A stretch of 42,977 bases of DNA, taken from positions 1-42,977 of the IMG/VR virus record IMGVR_UViG_3300043434_001094, one strand, 5' to 3'. The DNA comes from a virus. The notes beneath the pieces were generated by a model. It saw only the letters and a list, made by a program, of their open reading frames with translations, was not told the DNA's origin and ran no database searches. Positions 1-8,326 of the stretch are shown here, piece after piece. Both the position numbers and the translations under genes were made by a program. Each line of letters begins with the position of its first letter. Positions within the stretch are counted from its first letter, which is position 1.

Positions 1-144
1 CGGTCCACATTTCTTCTCCACGGCCAAAGGCATAGACCACTATTTCAAAACGGTCTTTTTGCACATCGACACCAGCTAATAAAATCAATCCACCACGCGG
101 AACAATTTGTAATGGAAAGTCTTCAGCTCGTTTTTTGAGGTCGT
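1..144. repeat. Terminal direct repeat, left copy (contig circularity)
   Basis: These 144 bases recur at 42834-42977 with a single difference at base 127 (C here, A in the right copy). The repeat lies inside terL, and overlapping the two copies restores one uninterrupted reading frame. The simplest reading is that the window is a circular or circularly permuted genome written out with a short overlap, not a genome with true short terminal repeats. The single mismatch changes an Ala codon to a Ser codon in TerL, so it could be a population variant or an assembly error. Confidence 0.9.
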
Positions 145-1279
145 CAGCGTCTGTTTTTTCGACATCATCTTCGTAGACATCGCCTAGCGTGGTATTGATG
201 AAGGTTTTCAGATCGGAGCGTTCGCCGTGCTTGGCTTTAGCAACGGCCGTGCGCCATTCACGTACGATGTTTGACCAGGTTGTTTGTGGACTGTAAATAG
301 CCCAAAAATTATCGAATGCAATGGATTTTGGCGGGCGTATGGGTTCGCCGGCGGCATTTTTGAACATGCCTTGTTCGTGGTCGTACCAGTTGCCTTGGCG
401 ATCAGTCCAGCGGCAACGCTGCCAAACGCTTAGGTATTCAGCTTGGGTGAATAAGGCGCCACAGTACGAACAGGCGTAAGCCGCCGTTTCTGGATCTTGG
501 TTAAACCATTTCAAGCCGTGGGCGCTGTTGGTATTGCCAAAATGCAACGGTTGGTAAGCGTCGCAATGTGGGCACGGTACATGACAGAGGTAGACAGCTT
601 CGGCTTCTTCGACGGCGCTAGCAATTTCGCAAAGGTATTTAAGTTTAGGCGTTGAACCAATGATGAGCTTACGGAAAGTTGCGCCTTCAGTACGCTTTTT
701 GGCGAGTTTGCGCGGGCTTCCTTCTTGATCGATGTCTTTGTCAAACGAGGAGACTTCGTCGATGATGGCAACGTCAACAGAAATACGGCGATAGTTTCGC
801 GCTGATGCACCACCTTTGACATACGCTACGCATCCCAGAAATTTTTTGTAGCTGTTGGTGTTATGTTGATGCTTTTTTTCAAGGTGCGGGAAAATAGGTT
901 TGATAGCTTTGACGTCTCGCAGCATCGGGTTGTATTCAGTTTCAACGAACTCTTGTGCATCGGAGTCAGTCGGTTGCCATAGCGCTTGGTTGCGTCGACG
1001 GTAGACAGTGAAGTAGGCCATGGCGGCCATCAGCATTTTCGTATAGCCGGTACGAGCGCTTTTTTTAACAGCAACTTCTTCAATGTCGTCGTTACCAAAT
1101 GCATCGAGGATGGCGACTTGTGGCGGATAGGCCTTCCAACGGCCTTCGGTGTAGCTGGATTCTGCCGATAGGTAGAAATGCTCGGCAGCCCATTGCGATA
1201 AGCGCATGGGTGGCTGAGTTTTAAGTACCCGCAGTCCTTTGCGGAAAGCTCGGTGTGCTCTAGTCTTCCAAGTCGACAT
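1..1279 (-). CDS. terL: Terminase large subunit, N-terminal part (GpA family)
   Basis: This is the ATPase half of the packaging motor, which cuts concatemeric DNA and pumps it through the portal. It belongs to the lambda GpA family. The N-terminus runs 'RKGLRVL' then 'YTEGRWKAYP', followed by the family's atypical Walker A (KSARTGYTK, about residues 73-81). Walker B is IIDEVSSFD (about 172-180), and two Cys pairs (CPHC about 236-239, CSYC about 270-273) look like a zinc ribbon. The ATG at 1279 is preferred over a later Met because the extra residues match the family's N-terminus. It overlaps the terS 3' end by 20 bp. The frame is open at base 1 and continues at 42833 on the circle, giving 678 residues in all. 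Confidence 0.93.
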   Translation of the reverse strand, partial: MSTWKTRAHRAFRKGLRVLKTQPPMRLSQWAAEHFYLSAESSYTEGRWKAYPPQVAILDAFGNDDIEEVAVKKSARTGYTKMLMAAMAYFTVYRRRNQALWQPTDSDAQEFVETEYNPMLRDVKAIKPIFPHLEKKHQHNTNSYKKFLGCVAYVKGGASARNYRRISVDVAIIDEVSSFDKDIDQEGSPRKLAKKRTEGATFRKLIIGSTPKLKYLCEIASAVEEAEAVYLCHVPCPHCDAYQPLHFGNTNSAHGLKWFNQDPETAAYACSYCGALFTQAEYLSVWQRCRWTDRQGNWYDHEQGMFKNAAGEPIRPPKSIAFDNFWAIYSPQTTWSNIVREWRTAVAKAKHGERSDLKTFINTTLGDVYEDDVEKTDADDLKKRAEDFPLQIVPRGGLILLAGVDVQKDRFEIVVYAFGRGEEMWT

Positions 1280-1799
1280 CGATGTCACTATCCTCGTTGG
1301 TTTGTTCGTCGAACCAGTCAATCGTCATAGTGGCAATGTCGTTACGCACTTCGGCGATGATGGCACTGACGGTGTCAAGGTCGCTGGCTGTAAGCTTGTC
1401 GTTTCCGAGTTTGAGCTTTCCAGGCACGGTGTCGAGTTTGGAGGCGACACGGGCCATGCAATCGCTGATGCTTTGCTCGAGGGCGATGATCGGGCCGTAT
1501 TCGCGACGAGTAATTTCGTTCTGCATATCGATGCGCTCACGTTGTGAGCGAGCCAGCATGGCGCGCTCCGTGACGAGATCTATGTCGCCATTGCCAGCAC
1601 GACCGGCAGCAAATTCTCTGATATAGCTACAGTATTTAGTTAGCCATATCCCAAGCGTTTCTCCTGATGCAATTACATTTCTTTTTTGCATATCTGAAAC
1701 GGCTTGTTGTGAAACACCAATTATTAGTGCAAATTCATTTTGTGTACATGGCTTTGAAAAATCAAATATATGTTTCAATTCAATTACTTCTGACAACAC
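1260..1799 (-). CDS. terS: Terminase small subunit (Nu1-like)
   Basis: This is the DNA-recognition subunit of the packaging terminase, placed directly upstream of terL as in lambda-type phages. The 179-residue protein has an N-terminal helix-turn-helix (about residues 15-45, around 'EFALIIGVSQQAVSDMQKR'). A long helical middle, rich in Arg and Glu, probably mediates assembly, and the C-terminal tail is strongly acidic (EDSDIDVDLED) and may contact TerL. The start is not ATG: GTG at 1799 or TTG at 1796, just behind an AAGGGGG Shine-Dalgarno. The 5' part of the gene looks more AT-rich than its 3' part, which may reflect recombination of the DNA-binding domain. Confidence 0.85.
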   Translation of the reverse strand: MLSEVIELKHIFDFSKPCTQNEFALIIGVSQQAVSDMQKRNVIASGETLGIWLTKYCSYIREFAAGRAGNGDIDLVTERAMLARSQRERIDMQNEITRREYGPIIALEQSISDCMARVASKLDTVPGKLKLGNDKLTASDLDTVSAIIAEVRNDIATMTIDWFDEQTNEDSDIDVDLED

Positions 1800-1882
1800 A
1801 ACCCCCTTAGAACACGCCCGACATTAGCCAAAAAGTGGGGTCCGAATTACCCGTATTCCAGACACCTAGGAAGGACCCAAGA

Positions 1883-2083
1883 TTATTTTTTGAACGTTCT
1901 TGCACTGCCATCCCACTTGCATTTGTCACGACTAAACTCTCCGCTTTCAATAATTTCTCCAGATGCCAACTCAACTTTAATTGCCAAAGGCTTACCAAAA
2001 GCCTTGGCAAAGTCGGTCATGAACTTTGCTATATCTGGCGATTGCGATTGGATCAATGCCCACTGTTCACGCTTAATACTCAT
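1883..2083 (-). CDS. Small hypothetical phage protein (66 aa)
   Basis: I do not recognise this 66-residue protein. It is a mix of predicted helix (residues 4-30, 'REQWALIQSQ') and strands ('LAIKVELASGEIIESGEF'), with a basic C-terminus ending in KK. It lies between the repeat-rich non-coding region and terS, on the same strand as both. The ATG at 2083 directly abuts the 2084-2327 repeat region. It is kept as a gene because of its orientation, soluble-protein-like composition and position in the operon. Confidence 0.6.
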   Translation of the reverse strand: MSIKREQWALIQSQSPDIAKFMTDFAKAFGKPLAIKVELASGEIIESGEFSRDKCKWDGSARTFKK

Positions 2084-2327
2084 CTATGACCACCACGACC
2101 AATCTATGACCACGAAACCCTTGATATGACTGGCTTGGTCATAGTGGTCATAGTGGTCATAGATAGTTTTAAGATAATTTTTTAGTACAGAAAACAACCC
2201 GGATAAAAACATACTACAGGCCACTAAAAAACATACCCAGACCACCCTGACCACCCTGACCACCCCACGGATGACGCGGGTTCCAGAAAAATCCTATCCC
2301 CGACCGGACCTATGACCACCCCGACCA
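2084..2327. repeat. Non-coding region with clustered 9-bp repeats; possible origin
   Basis: There is no credible gene here. Three perfect head-to-tail copies of TGGTCATAG occupy 2136-2162. The inverse, CTATGACCA, occurs at 2084-2092, 2104-2112 and 2310-2318. A related 9-bp unit, GACCACCC(T/C), is repeated three times at 2240-2266. The stretch between them (about 2163-2235) is AT-rich. Iteron-like repeats beside an AT-rich tract, immediately downstream of the primase-helicase gene, fit a replication origin. Binding sites for a regulator of the terminase genes are an alternative. The function is inferred, but the repeats are plain in the sequence. Confidence 0.6.
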
Positions 2328-4844
2328 CTAACCATACACGTCGCCACTTTCATGCTCAGCCCAAAATGCTTCTGGAATACCCCAGCGTTGACTAAACGTG
2401 GCGCGCGCCTCATCGATGCCAGGAAGCACATATTGCAGATAACGACCACCACCCGCATCACGGGGGCGGGCAGTTTTCACGCCCATACTTGATAACACAC
2501 GACCAATTACCGCCGAATGCTCAGGATGGGCTACTTTGTAGCGATTGCAGTAGCCAAGATAGGTATCGTTGATTTGTTTAAATGGTGCGCGATCAGGCCA
2601 GGTCAATCGTTTTTCCTCAGAATAACCATCGGATTCCCACATATAACCCTGCTGTAACATCTCAAACCACCAACGTACTACGGATCCAGCCGACATAATC
2701 TTCATCTCCCAACCCCTCAACAAAATATGCTTAGGAATTTGACGAGGATGCCAGGCCTGAATGTCACGCTCTAACAAATACTGAAACAACGCAGACGTGC
2801 CACCGTTCGCCATTTCATGACGCAATTGTTTGAAATACTCCCAATCCTCTTTGCGTACTGCTGACACATCGGTAATCACATAACGACGATCATCCTCCCC
2901 ACGGGGTACCGCCCATTGCTCATTAGTCGCAAAAATCATCCGGCGAAATGACTTCACCATCGACAAATCGCGGCCTTTGTACTCAATTGGCTGTACTTGG
3001 TCAGTGATCATGCTCTTCAAAACACCCTGAGCCGACTTATCACCACCCCACACGGATTCGTTACAAAAAACCAGCAAAGCATTGGCTAGATGACCGGAAA
3101 ACCGCCCGGTCACCTGGTTCAATGACGACAACAACAAGTAATGCTCACGTCCTACGATGTCCGAAATCGGATCGATGAACGTGTTTTTACCAATACCTTC
3201 ACGACCACGAAACACCAAGGCCGTTTCCGGCAACTCTTGTGGCCGCTGCACCAAATGCGCCAACCAATTCATGATGTAGTCATACAACTCATCATCGCCC
3301 GAACAAATCACTTCATGTACGAACGTTAGGTAGCGAGAACAATCACCCGCCCCCGGCTCAACACCCCAACCCATCCACAAATTCAGATAATCGTTTTGAT
3401 GTTCACCGGGTAAAAACACCATGCCCTTGTATTCGGCACGGTCCGAGTGATTCAACCAATACTCTCCCCAGCCCACCTCATCCCCTCGGTCGTAGACTTT
3501 GCGATTGCAATAACGCAACTCAAAATCAGACTTCGACGAAAAAGAGAAATAGCGTTTATTCAACACGGGGTCATATTCGCGGTTCATGATCACCACCCGG
3601 CCGCCCATCGGCAATACCGCATGATCATCATTCAATTGCGACACCACCTCATCCATTTGCAAATGAGACGGTGCTTTTTGACGCGCGGTCGGTGAAACCA
3701 ACTTGATTTCATCCAACAGCACCTTTTTAGACACATTACATTTTTTGGCAATTTGACTCACCAAATACTCAACCAATGGCTTTTTAATCCCTGATTGAGC
3801 TATTTCAACCAGCAAATCACCTATCAAGAAATCAATATCATCTGATGCATCAATCCTATCTAAAAACGCCTTTTTTATCTGATTGTCAGATTTAATATCA
3901 ACGTTCTGATCAATAGAACATGCTTCATCAATTGCCGACTTAACTGTAGCTAAACCGTACAGCCGATGCATATCGTTGAAGTCTGTCGGCGTCTTGCCAT
4001 CGATAGTTTGATCTTGGAACTTGGCTACTGCCAGCATGCCGCCCACCTGCCTGGCGCATTCTTGCGCCTTGTTCAGACCTGGATTACCTTCCGTGGCAAC
4101 GTCATTATCCGCACAAACGATGATGCTCAACGCCGGGAACTTCTCACGCATCGCCCGACCAACGGCCAGCAAATTGCCAGCATTAAACGCCACAGCCACC
4201 GCATACCCCGTTGCTTCGCGAATACTTGCGCCGGTCGCGAAACCCTCACAAATACACAACACGGTTTCCGGTTTACCCATGGCAAAGTAACTGCCGGCCA
4301 CTTCACCGCCGGTCAGAAACTTCTTGCTACCATCCGCGTTAATAAACTGCAAACTGGTGATCACACCGGACGCGTTCCAGAGCGCAATCAACAGCTGTTC
4401 GTTCAAACGCTTCAATCCATAAGGCTTCACAGCCTTCGCCAACAAATAGGGATGCGAGTCGACCGCCGCCGGTCTCGCCAATTCCCACAAATGCGCCGCT
4501 TTATCACGGGCATTTTGACGCACGCGCTGCAACTCCATTTCGCGTTGATGTTGCATCGCTTGCTGTTTTTTCCGCCACGCCTCGCGCTCAGCGGGCGAAA
4601 ACTCGCGCTCGGACTTGACACACCAGTTTTGCGAAACACCGGTTTTCCACGATCCAAACGCCCCAGCCGGTATGTCACCATCGTCATAGAGCACATACCA
4701 ACCGTTATCAGAACCCGATTTATCCCCCGCTACGCGATAACGGTGAATTCTGCCGTCGGGCACTAAATTCAACGACCCATGCGGCTGTACTTCAACCGCC
4801 GCCATGGCGTCTAAAAACTTACCTTCGTTATCAGAGGTCAACAT
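2328..4844 (-). CDS. TOPRIM primase / SF3-like helicase fusion
   Basis: This is a probable two-domain replication protein. The N-terminal half has a TOPRIM domain: catalytic Glu in CEGFATG (about residue 200), CADND (about 244-248) and DFND (about 288-291). This suits primer synthesis. The C-terminal half has a Walker A motif GREGIGKNT (about 547-555), then FCNES and FATNE motifs typical of D5/DUF5906-type viral helicases. I chose the ATG at 4844 because it overlaps the upstream helicase stop (TAATG) and has AAGGAG nine bases upstream. That gives 838 residues; an upstream in-frame ATG at 4871 has no such site. It is the central replication gene of the leftward operon. Confidence 0.87.
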   Translation of the reverse strand: MLTSDNEGKFLDAMAAVEVQPHGSLNLVPDGRIHRYRVAGDKSGSDNGWYVLYDDGDIPAGAFGSWKTGVSQNWCVKSEREFSPAEREAWRKKQQAMQHQREMELQRVRQNARDKAAHLWELARPAAVDSHPYLLAKAVKPYGLKRLNEQLLIALWNASGVITSLQFINADGSKKFLTGGEVAGSYFAMGKPETVLCICEGFATGASIREATGYAVAVAFNAGNLLAVGRAMREKFPALSIIVCADNDVATEGNPGLNKAQECARQVGGMLAVAKFQDQTIDGKTPTDFNDMHRLYGLATVKSAIDEACSIDQNVDIKSDNQIKKAFLDRIDASDDIDFLIGDLLVEIAQSGIKKPLVEYLVSQIAKKCNVSKKVLLDEIKLVSPTARQKAPSHLQMDEVVSQLNDDHAVLPMGGRVVIMNREYDPVLNKRYFSFSSKSDFELRYCNRKVYDRGDEVGWGEYWLNHSDRAEYKGMVFLPGEHQNDYLNLWMGWGVEPGAGDCSRYLTFVHEVICSGDDELYDYIMNWLAHLVQRPQELPETALVFRGREGIGKNTFIDPISDIVGREHYLLLSSLNQVTGRFSGHLANALLVFCNESVWGGDKSAQGVLKSMITDQVQPIEYKGRDLSMVKSFRRMIFATNEQWAVPRGEDDRRYVITDVSAVRKEDWEYFKQLRHEMANGGTSALFQYLLERDIQAWHPRQIPKHILLRGWEMKIMSAGSVVRWWFEMLQQGYMWESDGYSEEKRLTWPDRAPFKQINDTYLGYCNRYKVAHPEHSAVIGRVLSSMGVKTARPRDAGGGRYLQYVLPGIDEARATFSQRWGIPEAFWAEHESGDVYG

Positions 4845-6265
4845 TAGCGCGCTCCTTGCTGTTCGCGCCATTGTTGACGACCTTGTAAAATCTTATCCGC
4901 CCAAAACATCGGATTTTTGTAATGTCGCTGTTGACCCAACGCGATCAAATCTTCGCGCGTTCTGGCTTTGATCAACTCAGAACGCTTTTTACGCCGTACC
5001 GCTTCCAGCATTTCCGGTGTCATTTCCACCAAATCGCCATCCCTAGCCTCAATATCACGTTCACGCACTTCAAACGCCGAACCGCACTCAGGGCAAAACC
5101 GCGCCGATAACGCCACCATTGCCCCGCAGGGCTCACACATTTTGACCATCGCCTGACCTTTGTTTTTTTTCTTCTTGAGGCCATCCAATGACCATTCAAC
5201 CGCATCCGTCGGCAACCCGTGTTGCCGCACGTTATCGGCATGATCCAAAATAATCGCCTTTTCTTTACCGGGACTTGAGCGCAATGCGCGGCCAATTTGT
5301 TGCATCGCCAACGCATAACTCTGCGTGGGGCGGAGGAGAATCGCCGCACTCACACTGGGTATGTCCGTGCCTTCTGAAATCACATTGCAACTCGCCAGAA
5401 CCTGCAATTGACCGGTCCCCAAATCGCGGATCATTTGCGCCCGCTCTTTATCCGGTGTCGATCCCGTCAACACCGCCGCCTGATAACCGGCCGCCTGAAA
5501 CTGCTCCACCACATGCGCGGCATGTGCCACGGTAATCGTGAAAGCAATCGCAGACTGACCATCGCAATACTTGCGGTAATGCGCCACCGCATCACCGGTA
5601 ATCGACGCTTTATCCATCGCTCCGGCCAATTGCGACGCCACAAAATCACCACCACGGGTTTTCACACCTGACAAATCCAATGCTTGCGCGGGCGCATAAA
5701 TCACTGGCCGCGCCAAGCGACCACGTTCGATCAAATCCGCCGCAGAAGGGCCGACGACCATCGCATCAAAAAAGCCGTCCGCATGCTGTCCCAACCCTTT
5801 GCCATCCAAACGCACCGGCGTCGCCGACACACCCAACAACTTAGCAGCGGCGTTATGCTGCAAAATCGCACCCCAGGTACTGTTCTTGATCGCATGATGC
5901 GCCTCGTCCACAATCACCAGGTCAAATCGATAACGACCCGCCCGATCCAACTTGATACGATTCGCCAATGTCTGTGCCATGCCCACCTGTACCGCATGCG
6001 ATGTTGGCTTGCTATCAGGCCAAATGATGCCGTGTGGTACCGACCACAACCCTAAGGCCGCCGAAATCTGGCTCACCAATTCCCGGCGATGCGCGACCAA
6101 CAACACTTTCAGCCCTTTCTCGCTGGCCCGCGCGGCCATATAGGTGAAACACACGGTCTTACCACCGCCGGTAGGCAACACCAGTAATGGCGCGCTGGAT
6201 CCATCCGCATACGCATGACGCAACTCATTCACCGCCTGCTGTTGATAATCGAACAACGTAATCAT
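4844..6265 (-). CDS. SF2 DEAH-box helicase with C-terminal zinc ribbon
   Basis: This is a 473-residue superfamily 2 helicase of the type common in phage replication modules, probably unwinding DNA at initiation or during recombination. Visible motifs are Q-motif-like 'FDYQQQAV' near the start, Walker A TGGGKT (32-37), DEAH (120-123), motif III SATP, and motif VI QQIGRALRS. A Cys4 zinc ribbon follows (CEPCG and CPECG, about residues 378-397). It overlaps the upstream minor-tail-like gene by ATGA and the primase gene downstream by TAATG, so all three are translationally coupled. Confidence 0.9.
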   Translation of the reverse strand: MITLFDYQQQAVNELRHAYADGSSAPLLVLPTGGGKTVCFTYMAARASEKGLKVLLVAHRRELVSQISAALGLWSVPHGIIWPDSKPTSHAVQVGMAQTLANRIKLDRAGRYRFDLVIVDEAHHAIKNSTWGAILQHNAAAKLLGVSATPVRLDGKGLGQHADGFFDAMVVGPSAADLIERGRLARPVIYAPAQALDLSGVKTRGGDFVASQLAGAMDKASITGDAVAHYRKYCDGQSAIAFTITVAHAAHVVEQFQAAGYQAAVLTGSTPDKERAQMIRDLGTGQLQVLASCNVISEGTDIPSVSAAILLRPTQSYALAMQQIGRALRSSPGKEKAIILDHADNVRQHGLPTDAVEWSLDGLKKKKNKGQAMVKMCEPCGAMVALSARFCPECGSAFEVRERDIEARDGDLVEMTPEMLEAVRRKKRSELIKARTREDLIALGQQRHYKNPMFWADKILQGRQQWREQQGAR

Positions 6266-7050
6266 TGCAGCGCCTTCTCAAGATTGATTTGCATCTCGCG
6301 GCCAAAAACATCTTTCAAATTATCGTTGAGAATGTCACGCGCAGTCTGGTGAAAGCTAAACTTTGGCGCATACCAAAAATTCGCTTTGGGCACATACAAA
6401 AACATTAGATAAATCTTCGAATTAGCCTCGCCTGGCTGATATGGCAGGAAAACGCGGCGATAAATACCCGCTGGTAACTTACCTTTGGCTGTTTTGATTA
6501 CAAAAAACTCATAGCCCAACGTACTGCGAGTGCCAGTGCGGCGTTTATTGCGCGTGGTGTCCGTCATGTTGCTCTGATAGCCATCACGCACAGGGTTAGC
6601 TTCAAACCAAGCCAAAATTTCTTTCATCACACCAGCCGACACGTTGCCATACGCATCTAACGGCTGATCTTTACCCGGCACGGTCATCCAGCCGGATGGA
6701 ATCAGACGCTTAGCCAGTAACGCGGCTTCAAACTTTTTGAACCCACGCATCACGCCATACGTAGTCGGATAAAGATAATGTTGGCTCTCAGAAAGCCGCG
6801 TAGGATCTTGAAACCGCAATTTAGCCGACAGATTCTCTTTGCTGGCTTTGTCGACATAAAATGCATTCAATGTAAACGGCGTTGGACGGTCCAAGTCCGT
6901 CTTCATTTGCTCAACGACAGCGGCTTTGGCCATAAACGCCACATCATTCAATGCATTGCGCATTGCAGTTGGGTAAAGGTTTTGCTGAAAATCAGTCAGG
7001 CCTTTTTTGAGTTCATCCAGGCCTTTGATTTCAACGCCGCCGCGCATCAT
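6262..7050 (-). CDS. Minor tail / virion morphogenesis-like protein
   Basis: The N-terminus ('GLDELKKGLTDFQQ', then a helical stretch ending 'AKAAVVEQM') resembles tail-completion and minor-tail families (HK97 gp10 or gpZ type). At 262 residues it is longer than HK97 gp10. The C-terminal half has a strand-rich segment and a Tyr/Phe-rich region ('MFLYVPKANFWYAPKF'). The location is odd: it sits between the dNMP kinase and the SF2 helicase, overlapping both by a few bases, far from the tail genes at 16-27 kb. A different function is possible; the family call rests on sequence flavour only. Confidence 0.5.
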   Translation of the reverse strand: MMRGGVEIKGLDELKKGLTDFQQNLYPTAMRNALNDVAFMAKAAVVEQMKTDLDRPTPFTLNAFYVDKASKENLSAKLRFQDPTRLSESQHYLYPTTYGVMRGFKKFEAALLAKRLIPSGWMTVPGKDQPLDAYGNVSAGVMKEILAWFEANPVRDGYQSNMTDTTRNKRRTGTRSTLGYEFFVIKTAKGKLPAGIYRRVFLPYQPGEANSKIYLMFLYVPKANFWYAPKFSFHQTARDILNDNLKDVFGREMQINLEKALQ

Positions 7051-7589
7051 TTGCCCAACCCCAAACAGACATCGACCACGTCATAAACCTTGTCTTCCAG
7101 CTCGCTGATCGTGCCGTCGTTGCGGATCACAATGTCACCGCGTAACACCGATACGCCGCGCTCACTCTCGTGGGCATCAAACGACTCGGTCTGCTCGCGG
7201 CGAATGTGAATGATCTGGCCACCGGCCTGGCGAATCATGTGCGCCTCGTTCTCGAAACGCACATCGTCAAACACGACGTCGCAACAACTCATCATCTTGT
7301 GCTTGGCAGCAATCACCCACAAATCACTGTGAATCATCTTGCGCCCCCAGTCGGTGCCGAGGGTTTGGCACAGGTGGCGATACGACACGCCCAAAATCGG
7401 CATCGGTTGTTCTTTGTGGGTTTGCGCATCGATGATCTGTTCTTCGTTCATGCCGCAATCACGCATCAAAATGCGCGCCATCAGCTTCAATGTGGCCGCG
7501 AACGACTGACGTTCGAAATCGATCGCCTCTAACGCATCCGCTGCCGTGGTCTTGCCTGCGCGTTTTTTACCTGCAATGCCAATAATCAC
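7047..7589 (-). CDS. Deoxynucleoside monophosphate kinase
   Basis: This enzyme probably phosphorylates dNMPs to dNDPs for phage DNA synthesis, like T4 gp1. The N-terminus 'MIIGIAGKKRAGKTT' is a P-loop (GKKRAGKT, residues 7-14). The family features 'LGTDWGR', 'FDDVRFENE' and 'IIHIRRE' follow in order. At 180 residues it is typical of the short phage forms. The start codon is GTG at 7589, supported by GGAGG nine bases upstream and by a GTGA overlap with the stop of the preceding small gene. Confidence 0.88.
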   Translation of the reverse strand: MIIGIAGKKRAGKTTAADALEAIDFERQSFAATLKLMARILMRDCGMNEEQIIDAQTHKEQPMPILGVSYRHLCQTLGTDWGRKMIHSDLWVIAAKHKMMSCCDVVFDDVRFENEAHMIRQAGGQIIHIRREQTESFDAHESERGVSVLRGDIVIRNDGTISELEDKVYDVVDVCLGLGK

Positions 7590-7723
7590 TCAAAATCCTC
7601 CACATGATCCCCCAGCCACGCCAGCCCTAAATCAACCGCGCAATACACCGCCAAACAAATCACCAGCCAAAACAACCCAAACAAGCTGGCAATCAACCAA
7701 AACACGCCCTTCAAGATCGTCAT
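7586..7723 (-). CDS. Small single-span membrane protein (45 aa)
   Basis: This is a 45-residue ORF with one long hydrophobic segment (about residues 7-32, 'FWLIASLFGLFWLVICLAV') and an acidic C-terminus (GDHVEDFE). The ATG at 7723 overlaps the stop of the LuxR-type gene (ATGA), and its TGA overlaps the GTG of the kinase (GTGA). Such tight coupling on both sides argues for a real gene. The function is unknown; small inner-membrane proteins in phage early operons can affect host physiology or exclusion. Confidence 0.6.
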   Translation of the reverse strand: MTILKGVFWLIASLFGLFWLVICLAVYCAVDLGLAWLGDHVEDFE

Positions 7724-8079
7724 TCGCGCACCTTGACCCGGCTGATCGTCACGCGCGGGGTGGGTCGCGCACGCATCAACACCTCGTCATCCAGGCTGAC
7801 CGCCTGAATCATCAACACCACGCACAACAACCGCGTGCTGATGCGTACCATGCCCCGTGCCACCGCCGATGAAACTGCGGCAACCCGGTGGTTGATCGAC
7901 AGCTCTTTAACCTGCAATTTTTCGTAGATAGCAGAACACTTGGCCTCAACCGTCTTGATCGAAATCGCCAACATGCGGGCAATGACCTTGTCCGGCTTGC
8001 CCTCACACATCAGCTTCAATACATCGGCCTCACGCTTCGTCAGGCCGTCGCTGTCAATGACATCTGCATGCAGATCCAT
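7720..8079 (-). CDS. LuxR/GerE-type HTH protein
   Basis: This 119-residue protein has a GerE/LuxR-type helix-turn-helix near its N-terminus (about residues 14-68: 'LTKREADVLKLM', 'PDKVIARMLAISIKTVEAK', 'YEKLQV'). A hydrophobic stretch ('LLCVVLMIQAV') and a basic tail follow. There is no receiver or autoinducer domain, so it would act as a stand-alone DNA-binding protein or membrane-tethered regulator. The ATG at 8079 has AGGGGG upstream and follows the cro stop by ten bases; longer in-frame starts lie inside cro. As the second gene of the early operon it is a candidate switch from early to later transcription, which is inference. Confidence 0.75.
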   Translation of the reverse strand: MDLHADVIDSDGLTKREADVLKLMCEGKPDKVIARMLAISIKTVEAKCSAIYEKLQVKELSINHRVAAVSSAVARGMVRISTRLLCVVLMIQAVSLDDEVLMRARPTPRVTISRVKVRE

Positions 8080-8089
8080 GGTGGTCCCC

Positions 8090-8320
8090 CTACTGTTGCA
8101 ATGATCCAAAAGGATCGATACTGCCAAACAGCTCAGGGCGCAATTCAGCAGCGGAGATTAAACCGCCAGATGCCGCCTCGAGACGACGGCATAACAAAGC
8201 GCTGGGTTTTCTATGACCACCAGCAATCTGCCAGAAATAGGCAACACTTGTCCCAAGCCGATTTGCAAGGGCTTCGCGCTCATCAGGCGATGTGTTTTTG
8301 AGAAAAGTTTTCATGTCCAT
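8090..8320 (-). CDS. cro: Cro/YdaS-like repressor
   Basis: This 76-residue HTH protein begins 'MDMKTFLKN', the usual opening of the YdaS/Cro-like family. The helix-turn-helix region is 'REALANRLGTSVAYFWQIAGG', and the family ending 'SAAELRPELFG' is present. It is transcribed divergently from cI across an operator region and should bind the same operators to favour lytic growth. The ATG at 8320 lies only six bases beyond a predicted -10 element (8327-8332), so the message may be leaderless; a second ATG at 8314 is possible. I see no Shine-Dalgarno. Confidence 0.8.
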   Translation of the reverse strand: MDMKTFLKNTSPDEREALANRLGTSVAYFWQIAGGHRKPSALLCRRLEAASGGLISAAELRPELFGSIDPFGSLQQ

Positions 8321-8326
8321 AAATTT

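Noticed and set aside
1-144. Genuine short direct terminal repeats of a linear genome
   Set aside because: They would disrupt terL at both ends; joining the ends restores it exactly.
2136-2266. Tandem 9-bp repeats as a CRISPR array
   Set aside because: The units are too short and contiguous, there are no spacers, and there are no cas genes.
3966-4766. Long plus-strand open frame opposite the primase gene
   Set aside because: It lies fully antisense to a gene with clear TOPRIM motifs, is rich in Arg and His as mirror frames often are, and has no ribosome site.
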